From contig NZ_JAFFZO010000017.1 of the NCBI RefSeq assembly GCF_016924145.1, positions 42,006 through 106,005 of the forward strand: a stretch of 64,000 nt of DNA. The letters are read 5' to 3'. This document shows positions 17,629 to 29,971 of the stretch, piece by piece. Positions within the stretch are counted from its first letter, which is position 1. The number at the start of each line of letters is the position of its first letter. A program made the position numbers and the translations under genes. Origin of the DNA: Amphritea pacifica (GTDB lineage Bacteria > Pseudomonadota > Gammaproteobacteria > Pseudomonadales > Balneatricaceae). The notes under the pieces were generated by a model. It did not search any database. It was not told the origin of the DNA and saw only the letters and a list, made by a program, of their open reading frames with translations.

Positions 17629-17720
17629 TAAAAAATCCTTTTAAAACTGAGAGTCAATAGCTGAAACTTTATCATACAAACAGCCTTGAACGATCATAAA
17701 AGCGTACCAAGCAGAATACA

Positions 17721-18002
17721 TCAGCCGAAAATATTATCCCCCTGCTGATCAATCATCTGCTTAGCCTTACGGACCATCTCCTCTGCACAGCTCTCTTTGG
17801 ATGACAGCATATCCGCGCGGATAAACCGATGGCTTTGCTCACCTTTGGTAATCAGCCCATTAACCCGATAACCGCCCTCTTCTCTAATCGGGGCAGGCGT
17901 TATAGTAAAACCCTGATACTCTTCAGATGGCAGACTTTCAGGCTGTTTAGAGCCACTATCCGCAGAGCTAAACATCGACTTGATAGATGAAAACAGACTC
18001 AT
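17721..18002 (-). CDS. HlyU-family protein
   Basis: A 93-residue protein of the PF10115 'HlyU' group. Family blocks are YQGFTITPAPIREEGGYRV, then SHRFIRADMLSS and RKAKQMIDQQGD. It is not the ArsR-type HlyU of Vibrio; no helix-turn-helix is visible despite the family's 'transcriptional activator' label. It sits alone between sucD and the protease gene. Confidence 0.8.
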   Translation of the reverse strand: MSLFSSIKSMFSSADSGSKQPESLPSEEYQGFTITPAPIREEGGYRVNGLITKGEQSHRFIRADMLSSKESCAEEMVRKAKQMIDQQGDNIFG

Positions 18003-18070
18003 AAAAACTCCTTAAGTATAGATATCTCCAGAATACCTGTAGAACCTGAGTTAACTCAATCTGCAGACAC

Positions 18071-18098
18071 AAAAAAACCGCCAGCCGGCGGTTTTTTA
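18071..18098 (-). terminator. terminator after sucCD
   Basis: On the minus strand AAAAAACCGCC, loop GGCT, GGCGGTTTTTTT. It is near-symmetric and could work both ways. It lies 58 bases after the sucD stop. Confidence 0.9.
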
Positions 18099-18106
18099 TC
18101 TAGCGG

Positions 18107-18137
18107 CTAGCAAGTGACAAAGTCACATCTAGCGACT
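18107..18137 (+). repeat. dispersed hairpin repeat, copy 1
   Basis: CTAGCAAGTGACAAAGTCAC and the next 11 bases form a 31-base unit with stem GTGAC/GTCAC and loop AAA. Related copies are at 41536-41562 (minus) and 41670-41700 (plus). It lies between sucD and its terminator. Confidence 0.6.
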
Positions 18138-18155
18138 GGAACAATCGCTAAGCGA

Positions 18156-19031
18156 TTATTCCCAACCCGTCACTTCACGCAGACCGTCAGCGATCTGAGC
18201 CAGAGAGCGAACAGTCTTAACACCAGCAGCTTCCAGGGCAGCAAACTTCTCGTCTGCGGTACCTTTACCACCGGAGATGATCGCACCCGCATGACCCATA
18301 CGCTTACCGGCAGGGGCAGTTACACCTGCGATATAAGATACGACAGGCTTAGTTACGTTTGCTTTGATGTAAGCAGCCGCTTCCTCTTCAGCTGAACCAC
18401 CGATCTCACCGATCATAACAATCGCTTCGGTCTGTGGATCGTTCTGGAACATTTCCAGAATATCGATGAAGTTAGAACCCGGGATCGGGTCACCACCGAT
18501 ACCAACACAGGTAGACTGACCAAAACCAGCATCAGTCGTCTGCTTAACTGCTTCATAGGTCAGTGTGCCGGAACGGGACACGATACCCACTTTACCTGGC
18601 AGGTGAATGTGACCTGGCATGATACCGATCTTACACTCTCCCGGAGTGATAACACCCGGGCAGTTTGGTCCGATCAGGCGAACACCCAGGTTGTCACAAA
18701 CGACTTTACACTCAAGCATATCCATAACCGGAATGTGCTCAGTGATACAGACGATCAGCTTGATACCGCCGTTCGCAGCTTCCAGGATAGAATCCTTACA
18801 GAATGCCGCTGGAACGTAGATAACAGAAGCGTCTGCACCGGTTGCTTCAACCGCTTCAGCGACAGTGTTAAACACCGGCAGACCCAGATGCTCAGTACCA
18901 CCTTTACCCGGAGTAACACCACCAACCATCTTGGTGCCGTATGCGATAGCCTGTTCAGAGTGGAAGGTACCCTGGCCACCAGTGAAACCCTGACAGATTA
19001 CTTTGGTGTCTTTATTAATCAGAACGGACAT
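18156..19031 (-). CDS. sucD: succinyl-CoA synthetase alpha subunit
   Basis: With SucC it converts succinyl-CoA, phosphate and ADP (or GDP) to succinate, CoA and ATP (or GTP) in the TCA cycle. The 291-residue protein has the CoA-binding start [19 protein letters not shown] and [12 protein letters not shown]. The phosphohistidine is His247 in [10 protein letters not shown]. It follows sucC by two bases, closes the suc block, and is ended by a strong terminator. Confidence 0.97.
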   Translation of the reverse strand: MSVLINKDTKVICQGFTGGQGTFHSEQAIAYGTKMVGGVTPGKGGTEHLGLPVFNTVAEAVEATGADASVIYVPAAFCKDSILEAANGGIKLIVCITEHIPVMDMLECKVVCDNLGVRLIGPNCPGVITPGECKIGIMPGHIHLPGKVGIVSRSGTLTYEAVKQTTDAGFGQSTCVGIGGDPIPGSNFIDILEMFQNDPQTEAIVMIGEIGGSAEEEAAAYIKANVTKPVVSYIAGVTAPAGKRMGHAGAIISGGKGTADEKFAALEAAGVKTVRSLAQIADGLREVTGWE

Positions 19032-19033
19032 TA

Positions 19034-20200
19034 TTATTTACCCTCCGCTGCTTTAACTGCCTGCTCAGCAGCATCAGTCAGACTGGTTGCTGCAATGATG
19101 TCCAGACCAGACTCAGACAGCAGTTTGGAGCCCAGTTCAGCATTGTTACCTTCCAGACGTACAACAACTGGTACGTTCACGCCTACCTCTTTAACTGCAC
19201 CGATAATACCTTCTGCAATCAGATCGCAACGTACGATACCACCGAAGATGTTAACCAGTACGGCTTTAACCTTGTCGTCTTCAAGAATGATCTTGAACGC
19301 TTCGGTTACACGCTCTTTAGTCGCACCGCCGCCAACGTCCAGGAAGTTAGCCGGGAAGCCACCGTGCAGAGAGACGATATCCATCGTACCCATTGCCAGA
19401 CCTGCACCGTTAACCATGCAACCGATGCTGCCATCCAGCGCTACGTAGTTCAGATCCCATTCAGCCGCGCGTGCTTCACGCTCGTCTTCCTGTGATGGAT
19501 CTTCCATCGCCTGCAGATCTTTGTGACGGTATACAGCGTTACCATCGATCGCTACCTTAGCATCCAGACAGTGCAGGTTGCCTTCAGTCGTGATAACCAG
19601 AGGGTTGATTTCCAGCAGGGCCAGATCTTTTTCTTTGAACATCTTGGCCAGACCCAGGAAGATCTGAGTGAACTGCTTAATCTGAACGCCTTCCAGACCC
19701 AGTTTGAACGCCAGCTCGCGTGCCTGGTAAGGCTGCGCACCGGTCACCGGATCAATCGTAGCTTTCAGGATTTTTTCTGGCGTTTCTTCCGCAACTTTCT
19801 CGATCTCAACACCACCTTCAGTGGATGCCATGAACACGATACGACGTGAAGAGCGGTCAACAACCGCACCCAGATACAGCTCATTAGCGATATCAGTGCA
19901 GTCTTCAACTAAGATTTTGGAAACTGGCTGACCATTTGCGTCAGTCTGATAAGTGACCAGGTTTTTACCCAGCCAGTTCGCTGCGAAAGCCTGTGCTTCT
20001 GCAGGAGAGTCAACCAGCTTCACGCCACCGGCTTTACCACGTCCACCTGCGTGAACCTGAGTCTTAACAACCCACTTATCACCACCAATTTTCAGAGCCG
20101 CTTCAGCAGCAGCTTCAGGGGTATCTACCGCGATTCCTTTAGAAACCGGCAGACCATATTCGGCAAACAACTGTTTGCCCTGGTACTCATGAAGATTCAT
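19034..20200 (-). CDS. sucC: succinyl-CoA synthetase beta subunit
   Basis: The 388-residue beta subunit has an ATP-grasp fold for nucleotide binding (start [20 protein letters not shown], loop [14 protein letters not shown]). It also has LEINPLVIT and the C-terminal [10 protein letters not shown] with GNNAELG. It sits between lpd and sucD. A 158-base gap with a hairpin separates it from lpd, so it may have its own promoter or be adjusted by processing. Confidence 0.97.
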   Translation of the reverse strand: MNLHEYQGKQLFAEYGLPVSKGIAVDTPEAAAEAALKIGGDKWVVKTQVHAGGRGKAGGVKLVDSPAEAQAFAANWLGKNLVTYQTDANGQPVSKILVEDCTDIANELYLGAVVDRSSRRIVFMASTEGGVEIEKVAEETPEKILKATIDPVTGAQPYQARELAFKLGLEGVQIKQFTQIFLGLAKMFKEKDLALLEINPLVITTEGNLHCLDAKVAIDGNAVYRHKDLQAMEDPSQEDEREARAAEWDLNYVALDGSIGCMVNGAGLAMGTMDIVSLHGGFPANFLDVGGGATKERVTEAFKIILEDDKVKAVLVNIFGGIVRCDLIAEGIIGAVKEVGVNVPVVVRLEGNNAELGSKLLSESGLDIIAATSLTDAAEQAVKAAEGK

Positions 20201-20313
20201 GCTCTAATCCGTCGTTTTTTCACACTTATTAGGACTCTGCAAAACGATATAGAGAAAGTATCTTTTTACAGCCCAATTGTTGCAGGTAATAAACAATCCA
20301 CCCTCAACAATAA

Positions 20314-20335
20314 TCGACCGGGGTTACCCGGTCGA
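20314..20335. repeat. hairpin between lpd and sucC
   Basis: A perfect 9-bp stem TCGACCGGG / CCCGGTCGA with a four-base loop. There is no long T-run, so it is a weak terminator, attenuator or mRNA-stabilising element rather than a full stop. Confidence 0.55.
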
Positions 20336-20358
20336 AATTTCAAACTATTGTACAGCGA

Positions 20359-21792
<1,434 letters not shown>

Positions 21793-21832
21793 TTATTACC
21801 TACCTATCTATTCGTTCTAGTAAGGGACCGAC

Positions 21833-23050
21833 TCAGACTTCTAAAAGCATACGTGCAGGGTCTTCCAGAAGGTCTTTAATAGTCACGAGGAATTGTACCG
21901 CTTCCTTACCATCAATCATACGATGGTCATAGGAGAGCGCCAGATACATCATTGGCAGAATCTCAACCTGACCATTTACCGCCATTGGGCGTTCCTGGAT
22001 TTTGTGCATACCCAGAATAGCGGTTTGTGGCGGATTCAGGATCGGCGTAGACATCAGGGAACCAAACACGCCACCGTTGGTGATCGTGAAGGTACCGCCC
22101 TGCATATCATCCATACCCAGCTTACCATCACGACCACGCTTGCCAAAATCAGCAATAGTCGATTCAACATCAGCCAGAGTCATCGCATCAGTATCACGCA
22201 GAACCGGAACCATCAGGCCCCGTTCAGTTGAAACTGCGACACCGATATCCTGATAGCCGTGGTAAACCATATCATTACCATCGATTGAGGCATTGACAGC
22301 TGGAAAGCGCTTCAGCGCTTCAGTTGCCGCTTTAACGAAGAACGACATGAAGCCCAGACGAGTCCCGTTGTGGGTTTTCTCGAACAGGTCTTTATACTGC
22401 TTACGCAGCTCCATAACAGGCTTCATGTTGACTTCATTGTAGGTGGTCAACATTGCAGCATTTTGCTGGGCTTCCACCAGACGCTTGGCGATGGTAGCGC
22501 GCAGACGGGTCATCGGAACACGCTTTTCAACCCGCTCACCAGAAGCGATGTTCAGAGCAGCAGCATTATCGACCTTGACGGCTGCTGCAGGTGCTGCAGC
22601 GGGTTTATTTTTGAGGAAGTTAACCACATCCTCTTTAGTGATCCCGCCATTTTTACCCGTACCCGGAATCTGATTGGCATCCAGGCCGTTCTCTTCGATC
22701 AGCTTACGTGCCGCAGGACCGACTTTTTCGGCATCGGTAGTGGCTGATGCCTCAGCTGCAGGGGCTGCTGCAGCAGGCGCAGAGGCCGCTGCCGGAGCTG
22801 CAGATGCTGCCGCACCCGCTTCAAAGATCGCCAGGACCTCTTCACTCAGAACCGTGTCACCCTCGCCTTTAATGATCTCTTTGATCACACCATCGGCGGG
22901 TGCCACAACTTCCAGAACCACTTTATCAGTTTCAATATCAACGATCAGTTCATCGGTAGAACAAGCCTCACCAGGCTGTTTGTGCCAGGTCGCTACGGTA
23001 CCGTCGGCTACAGATTCAGGGAAGGTCGGCGTTTTGATTTCGATTGACAT
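21833..23050 (-). CDS. sucB: dihydrolipoyllysine succinyltransferase (E2)
   Basis: This 405-residue E2 carries succinyl groups from SucA to CoA. A single lipoyl domain is at the N-terminus with Lys43 in [11 protein letters not shown]. An Ala-rich linker leads to the peripheral-subunit-binding domain ([14 protein letters not shown] and [13 protein letters not shown]). The catalytic domain ends with the HxxxDG site in [13 protein letters not shown]. One lipoyl domain and this sequence place it with SucB rather than AceF. It lies 47 bases after sucA. Confidence 0.96.
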   Translation of the reverse strand: MSIEIKTPTFPESVADGTVATWHKQPGEACSTDELIVDIETDKVVLEVVAPADGVIKEIIKGEGDTVLSEEVLAIFEAGAAASAAPAAASAPAAAAPAAEASATTDAEKVGPAARKLIEENGLDANQIPGTGKNGGITKEDVVNFLKNKPAAAPAAAVKVDNAAALNIASGERVEKRVPMTRLRATIAKRLVEAQQNAAMLTTYNEVNMKPVMELRKQYKDLFEKTHNGTRLGFMSFFVKAATEALKRFPAVNASIDGNDMVYHGYQDIGVAVSTERGLMVPVLRDTDAMTLADVESTIADFGKRGRDGKLGMDDMQGGTFTITNGGVFGSLMSTPILNPPQTAILGMHKIQERPMAVNGQVEILPMMYLALSYDHRMIDGKEAVQFLVTIKDLLEDPARMLLEV

Positions 23051-23097
23051 GTCTTTTCCTTTCTCAGTGCTACTAACAGGCGCTCTTATCTGGCCTG

Positions 23098-25929
23098 TTA
23101 GCCATTGATTGCTTCATTAACCAGTTTTTCCTGCTGCTCAAGGTGTACAGAGATGTAACCTACGGCAGGCGCTGCAGCGTGTGGACGACCCACACCTTCC
23201 ATATGAATCTTGTCATTGTGGCGAGCCAGAGCATGACGCATATGATGCTGAGAACAGTACCATGCACCCTGGTTCATTGGCTCTTCCTGACACCAGACGA
23301 CCGATTCCAGGTTAGTGTATTCCTTGATCGCATCGAACATCTGATGTTCTGGGAACGGATACAACTGCTCGATACGTACAATGGCAACATCGTCTTTTTC
23401 CAGCTCAGCGCGACGGTTATACAGATCGTAATAGACCTTGCCGCTACACAGCACCAGACGCTTGACTTTCTTCGGATCCAACTGATTTGTTTCACCAATA
23501 ACCGGCAGGAAACCACCGTCAGACAACTCTTCAAGCGATGAGACCGCTTGCTTATGTCGCAACAGACTCTTTGGTGTCATCACGACCAGAGGCTTACGCA
23601 GGGGCCGGACAATCTGACGTCGCAGCAGGTGGAAAATCTGCGCAGGAGTTGTAGGTACACAAACCTGAATATTATGTTCTGCACACAGCTGCAGGTAACG
23701 TTCCAGACGGGCTGAGGAGTGCTCAGGCCCCTGGCCTTCAAAGCCGTGCGGCAGCAGCATAGTCAGACCACACAGACGCGCCCACTTGTGTTCACCACTG
23801 GTAATAAACTGGTCAATAACAACCTGAGCACCGTTGGCAAAATCACCAAACTGGGCTTCCCAGATCACCAGTGCATTTGGCATAGTGGTGGCGTAACCAT
23901 ATTCAAATGCCAGCACCGCTTCCTCTGAGAGGAATGAGTCGTGCAGCGTCAGCCGGGGCTGATCCGCAGCGATATTTTTAAGCGGCTCAAAGACATTGCC
24001 ACTACGCTGATCATGCAGCACTGCATGACGGTGAGAGAATGTCCCCCGCCCCACATCCTGACCGGTCAGACGTACCGGATATCCCTCCGCCAGAATTGAA
24101 GCATAGGCCAGTGACTCCGCCATACCCCAGTTCAGTTCCATTGCGCCGACGGCCATACGCTTACGGTCATCGTAAATTTTCTGAACCTGGCGCTGTACCT
24201 GGAAGCCTTCAGGGACTTCACAGATCTTAGTGCCCAGTTCCTGCAACAGTTTGAGATCAACACGGGTATCGCAATCAAACGACCACTCATGACCCAGGTA
24301 AGGAGCCCAGTCGACAAACAGTTCCTGATTGGGCTTCATCACCAGAGAGTGGGTTACGTGCTTACCATCTTCCAGATCTTTGCGGTAGTCCTGCTCCAGC
24401 TGCTTGCTCTGCTCTTCAGTGATCACGCCTTCGGCGATCAGTTGCTGAGCATAGAGTTCACGGGTGGATTTCTGAACCTTGATCTGCTTATACATCAGTG
24501 GCTGAGTGCCAGAGGGTTCATCCGCTTCGTTATGGCCACGGCGACGATAACAAACCAGATCAATCACGACATCTTTCTTAAACTCAGTACGGTAATCAAC
24601 TGCCAGCTGAGTCACAAAGCGAACCGCTTCCGGGTCATCACCATTCACATGGAAGATAGGCGCCTGCACCATCTTAGCGATATCGGTACAGTATTCAGAG
24701 CTGCGGGAATCTTCCAGTTTGTTGGTGGTGAAACCCACCTGATTGTTGACCACAATATGGATAGTACCACCGGTCTTATAAGCACGGGTCTGAGACATCT
24801 GGAATGTCTCCATCACCACACCCTGACCAGCAAACGCCTGATCGCCGTGAATGTTAACCGGAAGAACGGTCGTGCCAACTGGGTCCTGACGACGATCCTG
24901 ACGGGCCCGTACTGACCCCTCCACTACCGGCGCAGAGATCTCCAGGTGCGATGGGTTGAACGCCATCGCCAGATGCACTTCACCACCACCGGTCATAACG
25001 TTTGACGAAAAGCCCTGGTGGTATTTCACATCACCGGAGGTTTCCAGCGTCTTCTTGCCTTCAAACTCACCAAACAGCTCAGCCGGATTCTTACCGAAGA
25101 TATTAACCAGCGTGTTTAAGCGTCCCCGGTGAGCCATACCGATAACAATCTCACGGGCACCCTGTTTACCCGCACGCTGAATCAGCGTGTTCAGGGATAC
25201 AATCAGTGATTCACCGCCTTCAAGACCGAAGCGTTTAGCACCCGCGAAGCGCGAGCCGAGATATTTTTCCAGACCTTCAGCCGCTGTCAGCCGCTCAAGC
25301 ACCATCATTTTGCGTTCAACATCAACAACCGGATGCGAGCGTACAGGCTCCAGACGAGACTGAATCCAGCGTTTTTCCTGAGTATCGACAATATGCATAT
25401 ACTCAGCACCCACTGTTGTACAGTAAGTCTTTTTGAGATCGTCAATAATCTGTTTCAGAGTCGCCTCTTCAGTACCGAAGAAGAGAGATCCTAACTGGAA
25501 AGTTGTATCAAAGTCAGCTTCAGAGAGTTCATGGAAGCGAGGATCAAGATCCGGCACAGGCTCACGCTGCATCAGATTCAACGGATCGATATTCGCTGCC
25601 TGATGGCCACGAACGCGATACGCATTGATCATCCGCAAAACACGAATCTGTTTCTTTTCATGCTCAGAACTCTGGCCACCGCCAGCAGCTGGCGCTGCAC
25701 GACGCTGATTTTTAGCCAGATACAGGAAATGATCCTGAACCGTTGAATGAGGAACATCCTGGCTCAGGTTGTCGCCGACTTTAGGGAGTCGATCGAATTC
25801 TTCACGCCATTCCTGAGGAATCGCGTTGGGGTCCATCAGATAGGATTCATATAGCTGCTCAATGTAAGATAGGTTGCCACCGTATAGATGGGCATTCTTC
25901 CACATCAGCTCCATTATGCCTTCTTGCAT
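23098..25929 (-). CDS. sucA: 2-oxoglutarate dehydrogenase E1
   Basis: This thiamine-dependent 943-residue enzyme decarboxylates 2-oxoglutarate, the first step of the complex. Recognisable parts are the E2-contacting N-terminus ([19 protein letters not shown]), [24 protein letters not shown], and the C-terminal [24 protein letters not shown] 25929 is kept because other SucA proteins begin similarly, although an ATG at 25914 has a better ribosome site (AAGAAGG). It leads the sucAB-lpd-sucCD unit, after the sdhB terminator. Confidence 0.96.
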   Translation of the reverse strand: MQEGIMELMWKNAHLYGGNLSYIEQLYESYLMDPNAIPQEWREEFDRLPKVGDNLSQDVPHSTVQDHFLYLAKNQRRAAPAAGGGQSSEHEKKQIRVLRMINAYRVRGHQAANIDPLNLMQREPVPDLDPRFHELSEADFDTTFQLGSLFFGTEEATLKQIIDDLKKTYCTTVGAEYMHIVDTQEKRWIQSRLEPVRSHPVVDVERKMMVLERLTAAEGLEKYLGSRFAGAKRFGLEGGESLIVSLNTLIQRAGKQGAREIVIGMAHRGRLNTLVNIFGKNPAELFGEFEGKKTLETSGDVKYHQGFSSNVMTGGGEVHLAMAFNPSHLEISAPVVEGSVRARQDRRQDPVGTTVLPVNIHGDQAFAGQGVVMETFQMSQTRAYKTGGTIHIVVNNQVGFTTNKLEDSRSSEYCTDIAKMVQAPIFHVNGDDPEAVRFVTQLAVDYRTEFKKDVVIDLVCYRRRGHNEADEPSGTQPLMYKQIKVQKSTRELYAQQLIAEGVITEEQSKQLEQDYRKDLEDGKHVTHSLVMKPNQELFVDWAPYLGHEWSFDCDTRVDLKLLQELGTKICEVPEGFQVQRQVQKIYDDRKRMAVGAMELNWGMAESLAYASILAEGYPVRLTGQDVGRGTFSHRHAVLHDQRSGNVFEPLKNIAADQPRLTLHDSFLSEEAVLAFEYGYATTMPNALVIWEAQFGDFANGAQVVIDQFITSGEHKWARLCGLTMLLPHGFEGQGPEHSSARLERYLQLCAEHNIQVCVPTTPAQIFHLLRRQIVRPLRKPLVVMTPKSLLRHKQAVSSLEELSDGGFLPVIGETNQLDPKKVKRLVLCSGKVYYDLYNRRAELEKDDVAIVRIEQLYPFPEHQMFDAIKEYTNLESVVWCQEEPMNQGAWYCSQHHMRHALARHNDKIHMEGVGRPHAAAPAVGYISVHLEQQEKLVNEAING

Positions 25930-26204
25930 TCTTGATCACCCTGGCTCAGGGGTACTATCGAAGTCCAGGATGCACCACGTCCTGTCCAACTGGCCTGTTC
26001 CGGCCGTCCCCTGTTTAGTTACCGTTTATAATATTTCACGTATATAGCCTGTTAGAGGTACAGGTTACGGGACGTGATTCTACGCTTTTTAAGGCGCAGT
26101 TTATATATCAATGCAGAGGGAATTCTAAAAAGTTTCCATACAAACAGATATAAGTCTTTTGACTAGTACCCCCATAACCACTGACGGGCACGCAGATAAA
26201 AGTC

Positions 26205-26235
26205 AAAAAAAAGCGGCTCCCATTGGGAGCCGCTT
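26205..26235 (-). terminator. terminator after sdhB
   Basis: On the minus strand AAGCGGCTCCC, a 3-base loop, GGGAGCCGCTT then six T. It separates sdhCDAB from sucA. The rest of the 315-base gap (25930-26244) must hold the sucA promoter; I saw no convincing boxes. Confidence 0.92.
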
Positions 26236-26244
26236 AGTTTGCAA

Positions 26245-26949
26245 TCAGGTTGCTTGTGAAATCAACATGTTGCGGATCTTGCCAATTGCCTTGGTCGGGT
26301 TAAGTCCCTTAGGGCAAACGTTGACGCAGTTCATGATGCCATGGCAACGGAACACACTGAACGGATCATCAAGATCAGCCAGCCGTTCAGTTGTTGCAGT
26401 ATCACGACTGTCAGCCAGGAACCGGTAGGCCTGCAGCAAACCGGAAGGACCGATAAACTTGTCAGGATTCCACCAGAAAGACGGACAGGCAGTTGAACAA
26501 CAGGCACAGAGAATACACTCGTACAGACCATCCAGCTCAGCCCGCTCTTCCGGCGACTGCAGACGCTCGATAGCCGGCGGCGGAGTATCATTGATCAGGA
26601 ACGGTTTGATCTTCTCGTACTGCTTGTAGAACTGGCTCATATCGACAACCAGATCACGGATAACCGGCAATCCTGGCAGTGGCCGCAGCACCAGATTGTC
26701 GTTTTCGACAACTTCGGACAGCGGTGTGATACAGGCCAGACCATTCAGACCGTTCATATTCATACCATCGGAACCACACACACCCTCACGGCATGAACGA
26801 CGGTAACCCAGCGTCGGATCTTTATCTTTCAGCAGTTGCAACAGATCCAGCACCATGATGTCCTTACCACCCGGGATATCAATATGGATATCCTGCATGT
26901 ATGGTGCATCATCGATTTCAGGATTATAGCGATATACACTTACCAGCAT
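26245..26949 (-). CDS. sdhB: succinate dehydrogenase iron-sulfur subunit
   Basis: SdhB passes electrons from FAD in SdhA to quinone through three iron-sulfur clusters. In 234 residues, the 2Fe-2S ligands are Cys53, Cys58, Asp61 and Cys73 (SCREGVCGSDG, LACIT); the Asp ligand matches E. coli. The 4Fe-4S and 3Fe-4S ligands are Cys145/148/151/155 and Cys202/208/212 (CHGIMNCVNVCPKG). It is the last gene of sdhCDAB. Confidence 0.97.
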   Translation of the reverse strand: MLVSVYRYNPEIDDAPYMQDIHIDIPGGKDIMVLDLLQLLKDKDPTLGYRRSCREGVCGSDGMNMNGLNGLACITPLSEVVENDNLVLRPLPGLPVIRDLVVDMSQFYKQYEKIKPFLINDTPPPAIERLQSPEERAELDGLYECILCACCSTACPSFWWNPDKFIGPSGLLQAYRFLADSRDTATTERLADLDDPFSVFRCHGIMNCVNVCPKGLNPTKAIGKIRNMLISQAT

Positions 26950-26961
26950 CGTAACAACCCC

Positions 26962-28737
26962 TTAGTAAGTTCGAACTTTTGGTGGAAATGCTTCGACTGT
27001 TTTCGGAGCAAAGTTAACATCACGCTTAGTGATCTCTTTGGTCTTCGGATCAAACAGTGAGTGGCACAACCAGTTTTCATCATCACGCTCGGTAAAGTCA
27101 TTACGGGCATGCGCACCACGACTTTCCGTACGGGTCAGAGCTGCAATAGCCGTTGCTTCTGCAACTTCCATCAGGTTTTCCAGCTCCAGCGCTTCGATAC
27201 GCGCAGTATTGAAAGACTGAGACTTATCTTCCAGATGCAGATTTTCCACCCGCTTGCGGATATCTTTCAGCATCTCCAGACCTTTCTCCATGCTTTCGCC
27301 TTCGCGGAACACACCAAAGTAAAGCTGCATGGTCTTCTGCAGTTCAGCACGAACCTCAGACACACTCTCACCACCGGTGGAGTTATTCAGGCGATTCAGA
27401 CGCGCCATTGCGCGCTCAATATCAGCCTCAGAGGCATCATCAACGGAGTAACCCGCCGCCATCTGCTTCTCAATCTGAATACCCGCTGCCCGACCAAATA
27501 CAACCAGATCAAGCAGAGAGTTACCACCCAGACGGTTCGCACCGTGCACAGATACACAGGCCACTTCACCACAGGCAAACAGACCATCAATAATCTGATC
27601 ATTGCCATCCGCATCGCGACCAATCGCCTGACCACCAATATTGGTAGCAACACCACCCATCTGGTAGTGACAGGTAGGCACAACAGGGACAGGCTCTTTT
27701 ACCGGATCCGCATGGGCAAACGTCTTAGACAGTTCACAGATACCTGGCAGACGGGAGTGCAACACTTCCTCACCCAGATGATCCAGTTTCAGATAGACGT
27801 GATCGCCATTCTCACCACAACCACGGCCTGCCAGAATCTCCAGCACCATAGAACGGGCAACAACGTCACGGCCAGCCAGGTCTTTAGCGTTCGGCGCATA
27901 ACGCTCCATGAAACGTTCGCCATCCTTGTTGACCAGATAACCGCCTTCGCCACGACAACCTTCAGTCACCAGCACACCCGCACCGGCAATACCGGTTGGG
28001 TGGAACTGCCACATCTCCATATCCTGAGCAGGAACACCTGCACGCAGAGACATACCCATACCGTCACCGGTATTGATCAGAGCGTTAGTGGTCGACTGGA
28101 AGATACGTCCGGCACCGCCGGTCGCCAGCACAGTTGCCTTAGCTTTTACATAAACGGTTTCACCGGTTTCGATACAGATCGCGATAACACCGACAACAGC
28201 ACCATCACCATTCTTAACCAGATCAACTGCATACCATTCGTTCAGGAATGTTGTACCGGCTTTCATATTCGCCTGGTACAGCGTGTGCAGCAATGCGTGA
28301 CCGGTACGGTCAGCTGCAGCACAGGTACGGGCAGCCTGACCACCCTCACCGAAGTTTTTAGACTGACCACCGAAAGGACGCTGATAGATACGCCCCTCTT
28401 CAGTACGGGAGAAAGGCAGACCCATATGGTCCAGCTCAAATACCGCCTGAGGACCTACAGAACACATGTATTCGATAGCGTCCTGGTCACCGATATAGTC
28501 GGAACCCTTAACGGTATCGTACATGTGCCAGCGCCAGTCATCGTTCGGATCAGCACTGGCAATCGCACAGGTAATACCACCCTGGGCTGATACAGTGTGC
28601 GAACGGGTTGGAAATACTTTAGTAATACACGCGGTATTCAGGCCGCCCTGGGCCAGTTGCAGTGCCGCACGCATACCTGCGCCGCCACCACCAATAACAA
28701 TACCATCAAAAGTCAGCGTACGTAGCTTGCTGCTCAT
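26962..28737 (-). CDS. sdhA: succinate dehydrogenase flavoprotein subunit
   Basis: The 591-residue catalytic subunit oxidises succinate to fumarate. The FAD site [17 protein letters not shown] is near residue 17. The flavin-linking His lies in [12 protein letters not shown], and the active-site regions [12 protein letters not shown] and [15 protein letters not shown] are present. It lies 12 bases upstream of sdhB and immediately follows sdhD (one base). Confidence 0.98.
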   Translation of the reverse strand: MSSKLRTLTFDGIVIGGGGAGMRAALQLAQGGLNTACITKVFPTRSHTVSAQGGITCAIASADPNDDWRWHMYDTVKGSDYIGDQDAIEYMCSVGPQAVFELDHMGLPFSRTEEGRIYQRPFGGQSKNFGEGGQAARTCAAADRTGHALLHTLYQANMKAGTTFLNEWYAVDLVKNGDGAVVGVIAICIETGETVYVKAKATVLATGGAGRIFQSTTNALINTGDGMGMSLRAGVPAQDMEMWQFHPTGIAGAGVLVTEGCRGEGGYLVNKDGERFMERYAPNAKDLAGRDVVARSMVLEILAGRGCGENGDHVYLKLDHLGEEVLHSRLPGICELSKTFAHADPVKEPVPVVPTCHYQMGGVATNIGGQAIGRDADGNDQIIDGLFACGEVACVSVHGANRLGGNSLLDLVVFGRAAGIQIEKQMAAGYSVDDASEADIERAMARLNRLNNSTGGESVSEVRAELQKTMQLYFGVFREGESMEKGLEMLKDIRKRVENLHLEDKSQSFNTARIEALELENLMEVAEATAIAALTRTESRGAHARNDFTERDDENWLCHSLFDPKTKEITKRDVNFAPKTVEAFPPKVRTY

Positions 28738-28738
28738 T

Positions 28739-29092
28739 TTACACTCCCCACAGAATCTGAATGCCCCAAACGACGTAGATAAACGTCAGAAGACCACAAG
28801 CTGACTGGAACAAGAAGCGAAAGCCAGTTGGCTTAATGTAGTCAGTTGAGATTGACCACATTCCGATCCATGCGTGTGCCGCCATTGACAGCAGCGCCAT
28901 CAGTGTAAAGATACGCATAGAGGTGCATTCGAATAGTTCTTTCCACTGCTGATAATCCAGATCCGGACTAAACAACATATACCCAATCATAAAGACTGTA
29001 AAAGCAAGCAGCACAACAGCAGTTACACGCTGGATCATCCAGTCATACAGCCCACTGCGGCCAAAACTTGTAATTGAAGTTACCATATCCAT
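28739..29092 (-). CDS. sdhD: succinate dehydrogenase membrane subunit D
   Basis: A 117-residue membrane anchor with three helices ([51 protein letters not shown]). The haem/quinone region [11 protein letters not shown] holds the conserved His. The start overlaps the end of sdhC by 13 bases. Confidence 0.93.
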   Translation of the reverse strand: MDMVTSITSFGRSGLYDWMIQRVTAVVLLAFTVFMIGYMLFSPDLDYQQWKELFECTSMRIFTLMALLSMAAHAWIGMWSISTDYIKPTGFRFLFQSACGLLTFIYVVWGIQILWGV

Positions 29093-29457
29093 ACTCCTGC
29101 CAGCAGAATAGAAACAGCAGAGACAACCAGAGTAACTTTGGCAGCCATCTTACCGCTTTCCAACTCTTCACAATGACCAAAATCCATCACCAGGTGTTTG
29201 ATGCCGGCAAAGAAATGATACAGCAACGCTGAAACCAGTCCCCATGCGATCAGCCTCGCGAAGAAGCTCTCCGTCAGCATCTGCGCAGCAGCTTCAAAGC
29301 CCTGCTCAGACTCAAGAGACATTCCAAGTGCATACAGCATAAAGAACGCGCCAAAAAACAGCGCAAGCCCCGTCACACGGTGCAGTATGGAAGTGATAGC
29401 CGGAAGTGGCTGTTTAATAGTTCGTAGATCTAAGTTTACGGGTCTTTTCTCGTTCAC
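29080..29457 (-). CDS. sdhC: succinate dehydrogenase cytochrome b556 subunit
   Basis: A 125-residue anchor with the signature RPVNLDLRTIKQPLPAITSI, then LHRVTGLALFFG (quinone-site Ser/Arg region) and the haem His in LYHFFAGIKHLVMDFG. There are three membrane helices. It is the first gene of sdhCDAB, with a leader of about 130 bases after the proposed promoter. Confidence 0.95.
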   Translation of the reverse strand: MNEKRPVNLDLRTIKQPLPAITSILHRVTGLALFFGAFFMLYALGMSLESEQGFEAAAQMLTESFFARLIAWGLVSALLYHFFAGIKHLVMDFGHCEELESGKMAAKVTLVVSAVSILLAGVWIW

Positions 29458-29590
29458 GGCTCTTGTTCACACTTATGTTAAGCCCGATTGCAGGGCTAGG
29501 TTGTTGAAGGTAGTGTACAAAGACAAAGATAAGCACCTCGGTCCAGCGCCCGCACCCCATCCCGAAATGAGGAATGCAAGCTGGGGACGG

Positions 29591-29618
29591 AGTATACCAG
29601 CAAATTGTCGCAATACAA
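29591..29618 (-). promoter_or_regulatory. sdhC promoter
   Basis: On the minus strand TTGTAT (29613-29618), a 16-base spacer, then TATACT (29591-29596) with an extended TG before it. It lies about 135 bases upstream of sdhC. The gap to gltA (515 bases) holds this and the gltA promoter, with no gene. Confidence 0.65.
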
Positions 29619-29786
29619 TTAATCAACACCGAATCTAAGTCTATTGTCTAGTGTTTTTTTTATCTGACACCCGGCCTGAACTGCCTACAACTAAATGATT
29701 ATTCAGCTTATTTCAGTTTCCTGATAAACCTGTTCTTAAGCATATAATACCTTTGCTGCATTGCAGTAAAACCTGGCTCGTTTGAA

Positions 29787-29814
29787 TTGACAAACGCATT
29801 CAACGCTCTATAGT
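29787..29814 (+). promoter_or_regulatory. gltA promoter
   Basis: A perfect -35 TTGACA (29787-29792), a 16-base spacer and TATAGT (29809-29814). This leaves a leader of about 150 bases before the gltA ATG. Confidence 0.7.
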
Positions 29815-29971
29815 GTCAGGGTCCTATTTCGAGCTAAAACTCATATATTGTGACTGAGATAAAGGGCTGCGAGTGCTGACAGGTTTAACTGCAAACCCTG
29901 CTGTAGCGACAGATCACCCTTCAACAATTTATAAAGTCATTCAGATTAAACAGAAATGATAGGAGCCTATA

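Noticed and set aside
18603-19448. 281-codon open frame on the plus strand
   Set aside because: Antisense to sucD and sucC; Thr/Ser-rich shadow without a ribosome site.
27061-28590. 509-codon open frame on the plus strand
   Set aside because: It is exactly antisense to sdhA, whose protein is certain; the translated sequence is low in hydrophobic core patterns and matches no family.
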